A stretch of DNA of 64,000 bases from Asterella californica (Eukaryota > Streptophyta > Marchantiopsida > Marchantiales > Aytoniaceae). This document shows, in pieces, positions 25,601 through 36,669 of the stretch. Position numbers and translations under genes: made by a program. Positions within the stretch are counted from its first letter, which is position 1; every line of letters begins with the position of its first letter. The stretch covers positions 1 through 64,000 of the forward strand of contig JAYKYS010000138.1 in NCBI GenBank assembly GCA_036924285.1. Direction: 5' to 3'. The notes below the pieces were generated by a model. That model was given only the letters and a program-made list of their open reading frames with translations, did no database searches and was not told the DNA's origin.

Positions 25601-26450
25601 ATCCGCTGCCTGCTCGCACGCGGTTGCGTGGGGATGCTGTCCAATGATGTGGCTGCCCTCTTGGGCAGCATGAGCATATCCAGTGCAGCAGCTTGTCACT
25701 GCCAAGAGTGGTGTTGTCTGGATAGATATGCAAGCCATCGTTGAGCTCATAGTCCCCACTCGGACAAGCAGGCAGGCTGAGCTTCCGCAAATGTGGGCTG
25801 CAACTGGTAGCTCTTACTTTGTTGACTACATTTGGGGCAACCAGACCTCTTGTAAGCGCGCTGTCTCACAGGTGCTTGCCACTCCCATTTGCAAGCTGGG
25901 CACCTCCATTCAGCCCTGAAGCTGCTGCCAGCCAAGACCTGCTCTGGCGCCTTCTCATTCTTGCTGTGGTTCCAGTATTTGGTTGCATCAGGTGCAACTG
26001 TAGCAAGAGAGTTGTGCAAGCAGATGTGTCTGTTTCTGCAGTACGGGCACTGTCTGCCTCGTGTTCTGTTGTACACAGTTGCTGTCCAGATATGTGGCTG
26101 CCCAGCTGGGCACTTGTTGCAAGTCCACACAGCCTTGAGCCCACTTTGTGGCATGACCTTGATTGCACCCAGGTGCAAGTTTTTTCGTCCCATTGTTGTT
26201 GCAGTTCTGGGGCTCAACAAGCTGATATCTGGTGACCCTGGCAGCCTGCTATCTGGTTGCCCTACCTGCTTTGCCTTTGCTTGACAGCGCGCATGTCCTG
26301 CAGAACACTCTTGGCAATACATGTTCCGTGAACTGATGAGACTATTTGATAGTGACAGCAACAACGGTAACAATTTCAACCGTGTGAGCTGTTGCAGAGT
26401 AGGCAACAGTTGCAGGCATATCAAGCCTTTTGCAACAAGACAGCAGCAAG
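22690..26450 (-). pseudogene. Array of treble-clef zinc repeats (DUF4379-like), copy 1
   Basis: On the minus strand at least four repeats of the pattern W-x-C-x2-C, GQPHxW, R-x-GCPxC are visible: VWTCNKCPAGQPHIWTATVY with CPYC (about 26120), EWRCPACKWEWQAPVRQR with SGCPKC (about 25880), HWICSCCPRGQPHHWTAS with GCPVC (about 25680), and a cysteine-poor unit ARQPHIWTGLVHARTHRG with CPYC (about 22920). Linkers YWNHSKNEKAPEQVLAG separate them, the usual DUF4379 spacing. The family is a treble-clef fold related to homing/Vsr-type endonucleases and occurs in large DNA viruses and algae. Frames change between repeats (for example about 25750), so the gene is broken or spliced. A possible N-terminal exon lies near 26460-26660. 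Its function in the element is unknown. Confidence 0.65.
24750..24870. repeat. GCAGC/GCACA pentanucleotide arrays, element copy 1
   Basis: Runs of GCAGC (about 24760-24780) and AGCAC (about 24808-24833) are separated by TTAGCAATGCATTTGCTGGC. The element copy at 34320-34550 has the same layout but different repeat counts. Confidence 0.85.
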
Positions 26451-26999
26451 CTTCAGTTCAATCAACTTTGCCCACAGCAGTAAGCAGCCAATGTTCCCCA
26501 CCTGCTTTGTGAGAAATGGGAGCCCTCATCGGCAGCCTGCCTGGATGCAGCTTGTAGCCCTGGAAGGTGGCACTCTGAGGGGTCAAAGCTCGCTTTCCAC
26601 TTCTGCACGCATTCTTGCACGTCTGAGTTTGCTGACTGTGTTGTCGGCCCCACTGTTGCCACAAGGTGCGGTTACATCGACACAACACTTGCCTGCTCAT
26701 GGAGCATATACTGAGAGCGCAAGCGGTCCGAGTACTCATCTCTTGCGCTGTGAACAAGAGTTGTAGGCGCAACATGCTGCGTAGTCGAGGGCGAAACTGT
26801 TGTAGTGATTTTGGCTGCAACCCTATAGGGCGGCCCTATAGGGGCCCTTTCCTTGTTTGTCGTGTACTCTTCATGGTAATCCAGAATCCCACCGACCGCC
26901 GCAGCGACTCGCTCAGCTCAGGCCTTCGTCAAGAACGGCGTGAGTAACAAGCTTTGAACAGGGCCTTGTACTCGGTGCAGAGCTCGCAGGCGCATAAAT

Positions 27000-29445
27000 G
27001 AAAGAAGATATCGCTTTCGCAAACTGGTCAGCAGAATTTGAAGAAAAGTCTGCACCTTTTGAGCATAAGCTGCAAACCCCAACGCGACACAAAAACGATC
27101 GAACACGTTTGAACTTCGTCAGCCCCGACGACGTCGAGCGGCAAACTCACACCAGCAGCTTCGGCAACAAGCCTCAATACCAGGAAGCGTCCCTGCGCAC
27201 CGAGCATGTGAATGTCTTCGTTGCGGTAAATTAGGCTTCGAACTTTAGTTACTTGATCACAAGTTTAACCTTTGATAACGACTTGATAGTACAGGTGAGG
27301 CTGACTTGTACTACACCGACTTTACACGTCAGCCAGTCATCAAAAGTTTAGAAACAGCGCAGTGGAGCTCAATAAAGTGCAGAAAACTCTTTTCTGGTCA
27401 AGCTTGATTTGTACTGCTCCTATAGCAACTATCGCACTCAGACGTTAACTGACAGCCATCAGAAAGCTAATCTCCTGACGCAACAAAACCGCCCAGCAAG
27501 CAGCAGAAAGTCAAAATGTGCAAGAGAGGACAGCTGCAAACTTGGCTGTTTGTATCAGCTCAGCATACTGCAGTATGCCATTTGTCCCTGGGCTGTGCGT
27601 GTCAGCATGCAGAAAGCCCATGATGGCTTTCAGCCTAGCTGCTTCATGGCGGATGCAGCTCAAGCTGAGATAGATGTTATCAAGTAAGCATAAAGTTTTG
27701 CCTTTGCATGTGTGCATACAGCTGTAATAACAATGTTGACTTGCTCGCAGAATCTGATGGCTGACTTGCATATCAACATCTGTTCACCTGTTGTTGGCTA
27801 TGTGATCGAACCAAATAGCTTATGGACTCTTGCTGTTCTGCATGTGCAATGATCTTACAGAATAATTACTACCATGTTGCCAAAGGGCCTGCTCCTTGCA
27901 GTGCATTGGGTCAAAGGCTTCAGGACAGCCCCACACTCTCAGCAGGATACCACTGGCGCATGTGAAGGAATTCATTCTGCTCTGAAAGGAGCCTGGCAGA
28001 CAGATGCAGGCTGTGCAACAGACGCCTAGATTGGCTGCTGTATTCTCTGTGTGAAAAGGTCAGACATCATTGACACTGTCCAGATTTTGCCTGCTCTGGT
28101 TTGCATTGTATCTATGGTGTTGCACAATGCTTAGCTTTCTTGTGTCCAGCTGTGCCACTGGCTTGATCAGAAAAAGTGACCAATCTACTTTCGTTTGTGC
28201 ATAACAGCGCTGCGCATGACAGCCAACCAGCTGACTGAAATACAAAGTGTGTCTGCTACAGTTGGAGCTCAGGTTCATATGCAGTCAGCAGTCCAAGGTC
28301 AGCGGCTTTATGCGCAACCGCAAGCAGGAGCAGATAGTCACCAGCGCATTCATAGCTGCTGACCAGATACCGGACACGCATGTCACATTGCCAACACAGC
28401 CTGGACAGCCTGCACTTGTCACCAGCCAGCAAGACAACAGCATTCGCTTCAGGGTGACAGGTGCATGCACAGAAACAGCCAGCTGCAGCTGCCCTCAAGG
28501 CACACTTGGGTAATTCTGCAAGCATAGGGTGAAGGTCATTGCTCAAGTCACTGCCTGCAGACAGCAGGACATAGTGCTCTCCCTTGGAACATGGGCAGGC
28601 AGTGGCCGGGGCAGCATGCGACAGCTGTTGAGGCGCACTAATACAGGTGCACAGCCAGAGCCTGGCAGCTGGACACTTCAGCATGAAGCCCAGCAGCATG
28701 AGCATGACACAGGCAATTCCAACAAGCAGCCAGTGACAGGCACCAATGACCGCTCAGCTGCACAGCTCAGCAAGTGATGCTGAAATGCTTACGCAGTTTC
28801 ATAGGCTGCTTGACATGTATAAAGGCGATGCTGACTTGCACAACATTTTGCTCAGCAAATTGAACCAAGCAGAAGGTGCTTTCTAGCAGCTGGCAAGTTG
28901 CAGTCTAGCCGGTCTCAGGCAGCCAGCTCACGCCATTGAGAAGGTGCAAGACGGCCTAGGTGACAGTACTGTCAGGCTAAAGTCAGCTCTGGAAGGCTTC
29001 ACCAAATGGCAGTGCAGGCCAGCACAAGCAGCCAGAGTGAACATTAGCTCATTGCCTCCTGTGCTGCCCTTGCCAAAGGGGCAATGGAAGAAGCGCAATT
29101 TTGCTCAGCTGCTTAGCAACAGTGGCAGCAGCAAGCAGGATGACAAGGAGAACAGCAATGCTGCTAGCAATCTGCCTGCTGACCCCATCAGACCTGCTGC
29201 CACTGGTGCTGTTGTCACTGACCCCAAGGCTGTCAGGTCTGCTGCTCCTTGCTAGTCGTACTGCAGGGAGCAAAGCCACCCAAGCCAACAAAGCAATCCA
29301 GACTGCGCAAATGCGGAGTGCCTAAAACCAAGAAGTGCCTAAAACCAAAAAGCAAGCAAGCCTGCCTGACTTCTGCAGCTGAAAGAGCAGTTGTTGTGCA
29401 AGCAAGTGCTGGTAGTGCAGCAGCAGTTTTACCTGCAGTTTGAAC
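27000..29445 (+). pseudogene. Decayed MULE (Mutator-like) transposase with SWIM zinc finger
   Basis: Three coding pieces in order match a MULE transposase. Near 27605-27680, AHDGFQPSCFMADAAQAEID is the family block around an acidic catalytic residue. Near 27955-28000, ACEGIHSALKGAWQTDAG followed, in another frame, by RRLDWLLYSLCEK matches the region after the transposase core. At 28484-28525 a SWIM finger reads CSCPQGTLG, stop, FCKH, with all three Cys and the His in frame but a TAA at 28511 inside the loop. A lysine-rich tail (PPKPTKQSRLRKCGVPKTKK, about 29275-29340) ends the region, as is common in SWIM transposases. Stops and frame shifts show it is dead. It sits exactly between the two copies of the large element. 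No terminal repeats were found by eye. Confidence 0.7.
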
Positions 29446-29695
29446 ATTCCTGTATCTGATGCAGACTTGTGTAACATGACATATTCGTGGAACACTTGGG
29501 TGCAAATCATTTTGCGCTCTCAAGCTGCACTTGCACTGAATGCGCAGCTCAAGGCGTGCTGACGCTAAGTCTGCGAGGCGACGTGACTGAGTAACCGCAC
29601 GTGACGGTTGTGCGGAGTTCACATCGGCGATGCGCGGTGGGCAGCGGTGGGGAATCTAGAATATCATGGAGAGTACGAGACAAATAAGGAAAGGG

Positions 29696-29719
29696 CTATA
29701 GGGCTCTTCCAAAATCTAA
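29696..29719. repeat. 24-bp direct repeat, left flank of element copy 2
   Basis: CTATAGGGCTCTTCCAAAAT plus CTAA at 29696-29719 recurs exactly at 36505-36528, on either side of element copy 2. It is either a long target-site duplication or a terminal motif of the element. Confidence 0.85.
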
Positions 29720-31859
29720 ATTCAGTAAATTCATGTGCACTCTGCATGCACCACTGGGCCAACAGAAATTCTGACTTCATCTAATGTCAGTGAGCTGACT
29801 TTGGGATGCCTGTCTTCATCCTGTTGCTTGCATTACTGCACACCTGTTGGGGCATTTTGGGTGAGCCAAGTCTTTGATACATCAAGCATAGTTCTATGTC
29901 ATGCTTGACTGCATGCTGCACACTGCAAAGTCTGCTCTTATGGCTATACAACTATGCTTTTGCATTTGCAATCATTGTAACTGTTGCTTCAAATTTTGCA
30001 TGCCAGTACCACCTGCTTCAATTGCAGGTCAGCAACAAGAGTTGGTCAGCTTCTGTAGGCAGAACTCTACAGGCAAAAGCTGCAAGCTCTACCAGCTGTC
30101 AGTAAGTTTGGCACAATGTGGTCAGCCTTCCAGACTCCTCAAGGCAACCTGGTGATGAAGTGAAGCTTGACAGGCATGGACCACCATTAACCATTTTTAG
30201 GCACAAAGTGCCAAGGTATGGCGCACAAGTCAATGCATGCTCTCAAATTTCTTTCCCACTGATAAAATTGTCTTGTGCTGAGTGTCCTGCTGCTGTCTTT
30301 GACTTGCCGGAGACAGTACAGCAACTCCGCATGCACTTGGCTAATCATCAACCCTATCTCAAGGCCTGGACTTTCGCCAACAAACTGTGGGCCAAAAGTG
30401 GCCTGAAGCTGCCTCAACACTGACTTGTTTGTGGTATCAGTGTAGTGCCACTGAGGATGGTGATCAAACGCAACACTGTCTCGCAGGCTGTTGTTGAGAA
30501 TTCACCGTTGCGCTTCTGGTCCAAGAAGGTGCCAATGGCTGCACTCGCAAATGCTGCAGGCAGGCCCTTCCGCATGCACAGAAAACTTGAGTATGTATAT
30601 AGCAGCACCCTATGCCGTTCTGCTTGACCAGGATGCAAGCATACCTGCTTAGAGCAGAAGCTACCATGCAACTTCATGAACATGGCAAAGCACAACAAAA
30701 GTCCATGCCAAGCAATACATGCAGTAACCTCATGTCAGACAACAATTGTCACAGCAGCTGCCAGAGCTTTTGTGCACGCAGATTCCATGCAACAACACTG
30801 ACTTGACACCAGATGTTTGCTTCGTGATTGCCAAGCCGTCCCTCACATCTGGGGTAAGTTGTGCCAATCCATCATCATCATCATCATCATCATCATTATC
30901 AAGAACTTGACACTTGTCCTCTCACTGCACTGCTTCCGCGAGATACAATCTGTGCGTACGTGTGCATCCAGCACTTGCCAGCTTGCTTTGACCTCACTTC
31001 CTCATCTGAGATGCTGCTCTTGCTTGACGTTGACTCTTCCTGAACTGTATGGTAATTGAGCCCAGCAGGGTGACGTGCTGGAGCTTGTGTAATAGCAGAT
31101 TCTCATGCCCACAAGAGCTGGTGCTGTGACAAGCTACAATGTGCATAACATGTAGCGCATGTGCACAGCTAGCAAGCTCACACGCATGATGGGGCGTGCT
31201 TGCAATAGCATGAAGCACAATGCTACGTTTGCAGCTCGCCTATCACAGTGATTTGGTGGACAGGAATTGCAAGCTGAGACAGATGATAGCACTGTATTTG
31301 AGACAGATGATAGTACTGATAGTACTGTAAGAACAGATGATAGTGCAAGGTTGCAGTGGTTGGCTTGGTCAGCAAAATACAAGCTTGCATTGTGGAACGA
31401 AAGGAAGAATGGGGGGTTGTGGAGGTGGCATCAATCCTGTCATGCAGCTCGCTGCCTACTCTGCAAAAGTGTGGAGGAGAACTGGGACCAATCGCGGCAG
31501 CTTGCAACAAGCAGCTGACTGATGCATTCCCTTACATGCTCAGAAATGACAGGTTAGTCCTTTGTTGTCAAACTGGCCACAGTTTGGCTACAAACTTGCA
31601 CCGACGCCAATCTGGCAGGCAGGATGGCCCAATGAGGTGCCTGCACGCATACTTGTGCCTGTTGCATTTTCCACAATGTATGCCAGATGGCGCTGCAAAT
31701 GGGTTTTGTTACACCTACATTCCTTACAAGTGTTGCGTGGCAAGTTGTCTGACACAAAAAGCGTATGGCCAGAGACGCTACTGTGTCTTTTGAGTGTCTG
31801 TTGCCTAATGCCCAAATTTGAGACTGTGCAACGGTAGACAGTGTGAAACATCACCATTC

Positions 31860-32760
31860 TATACTGTTCATTGGCATGATATGTGGACATGCCTCAACCT
31901 AACGTGTTCCTGCTGTACAGCCATGACATCAAGCAGCTTGCAGAGCGCAAGCATGTGTACACGTGTCACTCCCTGAAAGTGGGCAGAGCTGGGTGGCAAA
32001 GGTGGTAGCAACGCCATACCCATGGCAACTGCATGACGAACTAAGCACCCTTGGCTTGGCTCCCAAGCTGGTGGCACCTGTCGAAGGATACCCAGGCTGG
32101 GTTAAAGTCATCAAGATGGAGTATCTTGATCCTGCAGGTGTTTGGGCGCGGCTTGATCGCTTCACTGGTGACTGGGATGCGTCGCAAGGAGGGTGGCCAG
32201 GGAGGCCTTCAAGTCATTGCAGAGCTGTGTGGATGGCAAAGGCATTGCATGGTGACTTGCATCCCGGCAACCTCCTTGCAAGGTATGCAACGGGTACAAG
32301 CCTCCACCTTTGGCTTGTCATGCACTGGAGCTTGCCCACAATCCACATACATGGCACATACACTTGGCATGTAAAATGCAAGGCACTTGCAAGTCAAACT
32401 GTGTGTGCTTGGCTCCAGTTCTTGACTAGCTGGCATGCATCAGCAGCGCTTTTGTACTCTTGCACGTGAGACTTGTAGATACACAAAGCTTATGTGCGGT
32501 TGACAAGCTGGTCCAGTCCGTCTGGATGATGAATTCAGGGAGCCCAAGCCAGTTTGTAAGGTCAGGCCTTCCAAAGGCCTCAAGTCATGTTCCTGGATCT
32601 TGCATGGGGTGGCCAACAAAGGCAGGTAATCAACTACCGTTTGTCAATCGCAACATTGTGCTTATTGTCAAAAAGCCAGACAGACACAGAAAGTATAATA
32701 CTCAGCAGCTCAAAGAGACACTTAAACGTTGCTGACCGCAGCGGTGTAGGCAGCCCAACA
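31860..32760 (+). pseudogene. Kinase-fold gene remnant in element copy 2
   Basis: Retains GQSWVAKVVATPYPWQLHDE, LGLAPKLVAPVEGYPGWV, ALHGDLHPGNLL and VMFLDLAWGGQQRQV. Upstream exons are deleted and an extra frame change follows GDWDASQ (about 32190). It is less complete than copy 1. Confidence 0.6.
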
Positions 32761-33269
32761 CAAGCTCACAGCGTTGTGCCATCTGTACATGCACATAACA
32801 GACATGTGCGTCGCATTTTCTTCTGTGGCAAAACTGTTTTGTTCACCCGCATAGCTTGATTGACCAGTCGTGCTGATGCTCATCTTGGGGCGCCGTAGGC
32901 ACCTATTTTGATGGTGGGTTCCTTTTATCGGGGACTGAAACCGCTGTCACAGTTGCGCACAAGTGTCATGCTCATGGTAGGCATTTGCACAGTCTAATCC
33001 CTCGCACTCCAGGCATCCACACCTTCCCTGTAATGTCAGTGTGCTATGTGGCCAAGGGTGTCATGTGAGTGATATTTTGATGGCATCTGTCCTTGGCAGT
33101 ACCAAAACTACCTCTTGGCATCTGCGGGTCTTACTCTATCTGCTCACATTTCTTCTTGATGGGTCAGCTTCAGATGAAATGGCGTCATCTTGATGCCTCC
33201 GGTGTTGAATAAACAGCAAACATGACAGACCGTCTGGGACCTTCCTCTCAATGGAACAACCAATGGTAT

Positions 33270-36200
33270 CTGGCTTTAAGAGGATGCTTTGCATCTTTGA
33301 AACACACTCATGTATGCAAATAGCGAATCCCTGCAGTAATGTTGTGTGTCAGCATCTGCTGCGGGCTTTCTCATTCTTGCTACAATTCCAGTACTGAGCA
33401 TTTGGGTGCTGCAGTAGCAAGGGAATTGTGCAGGCAGACATGTAGAAGGCAACCATGTCATTCTGCAAATGTCAAACACGTGCAGTGACATGAATTGTTT
33501 CAAGCAATTGCCTTGAGCTAGGACCGACTTCGTCACATCACTTAAGAGGACCTTCTGCAAGCAGGCAGATGTATGGTATTGCTGACTTTGTCGCAAAAGC
33601 TAAGCACGCTAAGTCGCTGGACTTGATTGAACACGGTGGAAAGTCCACTGTAGAAGGTATTTTGTATACATGCCGTCTACGTAGAAGGTATTGGTGCTGA
33701 GCAGTGGTCAATGTCTTGTCATTGCATGCTCTATTATTTGAGATAAGGTTCAACAAACACAAATGTCTGTACCCTGTAACTGCAACAGCAAACTGAGAGT
33801 GAGATGAGACTCAATCAGGAAGCCAACATACGGTACAAACACTACTGCTGCTGGAGTGCATGGCATGGTTGGTTGTGAGGCTGCCCACAAAGGCAAAGTG
33901 AAATTTTTTTGTGTAGTATTGACCACATGTGAACATGAGCAGCAACACTAAAGAGCCTGAAACATTCTTGTAGTCTGCGGTATGAGACCTTCCACCTGAT
34001 GAGCTCCATGCATGCCTAACTCTTAACAGCTATCAGCATCCATGGTGCATTCAGCAGAGATAGCATGTCTTGCTTACAAGATGTATCAGTAAAATGCTGC
34101 AATGAAGACCCTGAGATGCCAATTCAATTAGATTGGATGCAGCCCAAAGTTTCATCCACAGCAGCATATTTGGCTTTCGATAGCCCTCATACTGTCTTTG
34201 GCTGCTTTGTCAAGCTTGCATGCATCACGTACCTGCAAGGTCAGACTGGGAAAGCTGAGAAGCTGCACAAGGGTGTATGCTTTACAACGCAGCATGGAAT
34301 CAAAGCACAGCAGTTAGCACAAGCAAATAAGCAGCTCAGCTCAACACAGCACAGCACATCACATAGCACCTCAGTAGTGCAGTGCAGCCCAGCGCAGTGC
34401 GGAACAGCGCAGCGCAGCGCAGCGCAGCTTAGCAATGCATTTGCTGGCATGTGGCTCACCAAACAGCACAGCACAGCACAGCACACTACTGCACTGCACT
34501 GCACAGTACAGCGCAGCGCAGCGCAGCGCAGCACAGCACACCACAGCCACCTGCTGTGCACTGTCCAGCTTGACTGCATGTTGTGACTGGTGATAGATTT
34601 TGTAATGTTGTCACCTGTGAAGAAGAGGCTTCTGCAATGCATCCACCTCAGCACAGACGGGGTCAGGTGCGACGCGCTCTACTCAAGACTGCACACCATA
34701 TCAACAAACGCGATCATTACTGTGTCACATATTATGTCATTACGTGACGTGCCACAGGTAAGCTATGCTTTACTGGTTCATCAGCTTGAGGAGCAAATGC
34801 AGATAGCTCCTGTATTCGAGACCTACAGACTTTCCGCAGCCCAACTGGACGTGAGCGACAGGGTCAGGCTGATTGCAGGTGTGCAAACCTTACATGCACA
34901 TGAGGACACATGACAGGGAGCTATACATGGAAGTGAACATGTCTGCTGAGCATCCACATGTCTGTGATTGCAGCAGTAACGGTTTCACCAGACTAAGATA
35001 CAAACCTTGTTCACAGTACTGCTAGTTAGCAACAAAGCTCTGAGAGGGCAGCACAGCAATACTGCTGTGAAAAAAGCACATGACGTCTGTCTGTACGCTT
35101 ATTTGGAGACTGCTGCCAGCTGCCGCGCTGTGTATTTCTCCACCACACTTTCTTAGCAGACCCAGCTGTCACCTCTGAGGTGCAAAGCCATTCTTGTCCT
35201 CATCAAATTCAGCGCCATGTCTGGAAACAAAGCCCACCAGAGAGTTGCAGACGCAGGCTTGTTGGCCAGCACACACTGGACATCCGCTGCCTGCTCCCAC
35301 GCGGCTGTGTGGGGGAGCTGTCCAGTGATGTGGCTGCCCTCTTGGGCAGCATGAGCATATCCAGTGCACCATCTTGTCACTGCCAAGAGTGGTGTTGTCT
35401 GGATAGATATGCAAGCCACCGTTGAGCTCATAGTCCCACTCGGACAAGCAGGCAGGCTGAGCTTCCCGCCAAATGTGGGCTGCAACTGGTAGCTTTTACT
35501 TTGTTGACTACATTTGGGGCAACCAGACCTCTTGCGAGTGCGTCTTGTCACAGGTGCTTGCCACTCCCATTTGCAAGCTGGGCACTTCCATTCAGCCCTG
35601 GAAGCTGCTGCCAGCCAAGACCTGCTCTGGCGTTTTCTCATTCTTGCTGTGGTTCCAGTATTGGGTTGCATCAGGTGCAACTGTAGCAAGAGAGTTGTGC
35701 AAGCAGATGTGTCTGTTACTGCAGAACGGGCCACTGTCTGCCTCGTGTTCTGTTGTACACAGCTGCTGTCCAGATATGTGGCTGCCCAGCTGGGCACTTA
35801 TTGCAAGTCCACACAATCTTGAGCCCACTTTGTGGCGTGACCTTGATTGCACCCAGGTGCAAGTTTTTTTCGACGTCCATTGTTGTTGCAGTTCTGGGCT
35901 CAACAAGCTGATAGCTGGTGACCCTGGCAGCCTGCTATCTGGTTGCCCTACCTGCTTTACCTTTGCTTGACAGCGCGCATGTCCTGCAGAACACTCCAGG
36001 CAATACATATTCCGTGAACTGATGAGATTATTTAATAGTGACAGGAACAACGGTAACAATTTCAACCGTGTGAGCTGCTGCAGAGTAGACAACAATTGCA
36101 GGGCATAGCAAGCCTTTACAACAAGATAGCAGCAAGCTTCAGTTCAATCAACTTTGCACAGCATAACCAGCCAATGTTCCCCACCTGCTTTGTGAGAAAT

Positions 36201-36390
36201 GGAGCCCTCATCGGCAGTCCGCCTGGATGCAGCTTGTAGCCCTGGAAGGTGGGCACTCTGAGGGGTCAAAGCCCGCTTTCCACTTCTGCACGCATTCTTG
36301 CACGTCTGAGTTTGCTGACTGTGCTGTCGGCCCCACTGTTGCCACAAGGTGCGGTTACATCGACACACACTTGCCTGCTCATGGAGCATA
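33270..36390 (-). pseudogene. Treble-clef zinc repeats (DUF4379-like), element copy 2
   Basis: Minus-strand repeats EWKCPACKWEWQAPVTRRTR with GCPKC (about 35570) and HWICSCCPRGQPHHWTAP with GCPVC (about 35330) match copy 1. The unit between 22853 and 23113 of copy 1 is missing here. Frames change between units. Confidence 0.6.
34320..34550. repeat. GCAGC/GCACA pentanucleotide arrays, element copy 2
   Basis: Several runs (CAGCG about 34405-34428, AGCAC about 34465-34483, GCAGC about 34510-34530). They are expanded compared with copy 1, showing array-length change since duplication. Confidence 0.85.
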
Positions 36391-36504
36391 TACTGAGAGC
36401 GAAGCGGTCCGAGTACTCATCTTTTGCGCTGTGACAAGAGTAGTAGGCGCAACATGATGCGTAGTCGAGGGTCAAAACTGTTGTTGTGATTTTTGGCTGC
36501 AAGC

Positions 36505-36528
36505 CTATAGGGCTCTTCCAAAATCTAA
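36505..36528. repeat. 24-bp direct repeat, right flank of element copy 2
   Basis: Exact match to 29696-29719. The right end of copy 1 shares only CCTATAGGG and then diverges (GGGCGGCCCTATAGG). Confidence 0.85.
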
Positions 36529-36589
36529 GTGGCACCCTTACCGGGTTCGTCCGGTTTGGATCGTCCTGACGGTGTAGTACGTCCACAGT

Positions 36590-36665
36590 AATAAACCGTA
36601 ACATTACCGTAAAACACCGTAGTTTACCGTACCGACCGTAAAACACTGTTTGTACCGTAACTTGG
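36590..36665. repeat. ACCGTAA-type short repeat
   Basis: Motifs ACCGTAAC, ACCGTAAAACACCGTAG, ACCGTACCGACCGTAAAACA recur about eight times in 70 bp immediately right of element copy 2. Confidence 0.8.
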
Positions 36666-36669
36666 GGCC

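Larger units (their letters stand above)
18668..26830. mobile_element. Large degenerate mobile element, copy 1 (full length)
   Basis: The segment from ATGTGCACTCTGCATGCACC (18668) to GGCTGCAACCCTATAGGG (about 26830) reappears in the same order and orientation at 29731-36513. Sequence similarity is high throughout but with many small indels. It carries a kinase-fold gene on + (about 20200-22150) and a zinc-repeat gene on - (about 22690-26450), plus coding-like blocks not identified (for example KHAKSLDLIEHGGKVTVEGI near 23950 and AQLDVSNRVRLIAGVQTLHA near 25160). No reverse transcriptase or integrase was seen, and no terminal inverted repeat was found by eye. The class is unresolved. Kinase genes combined with transposon proteins are known in the Crinkler-type effector/transposon families of eukaryotes, and this is the nearest analogy I can offer. 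Confidence 0.7.
29731..36513. mobile_element. Large degenerate mobile element, copy 2 (internally deleted)
   Basis: Same order and orientation as copy 1 at 18668-26830. Two blocks are missing: about 470 bp corresponding to 20424-20895 (junction near 31487, ACTGGGAC next to CAATCGCGG), which removes the N-terminal kinase exons, and about 940 bp corresponding to 22853-23797 (junction near 33442), which removes one zinc repeat. It carries the same + strand kinase core (catalytic loop ALHGDLHPGNLL at 32244-32279) and - strand zinc repeats as copy 1. With the kinase start gone this copy cannot encode the full protein. Confidence 0.75.
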
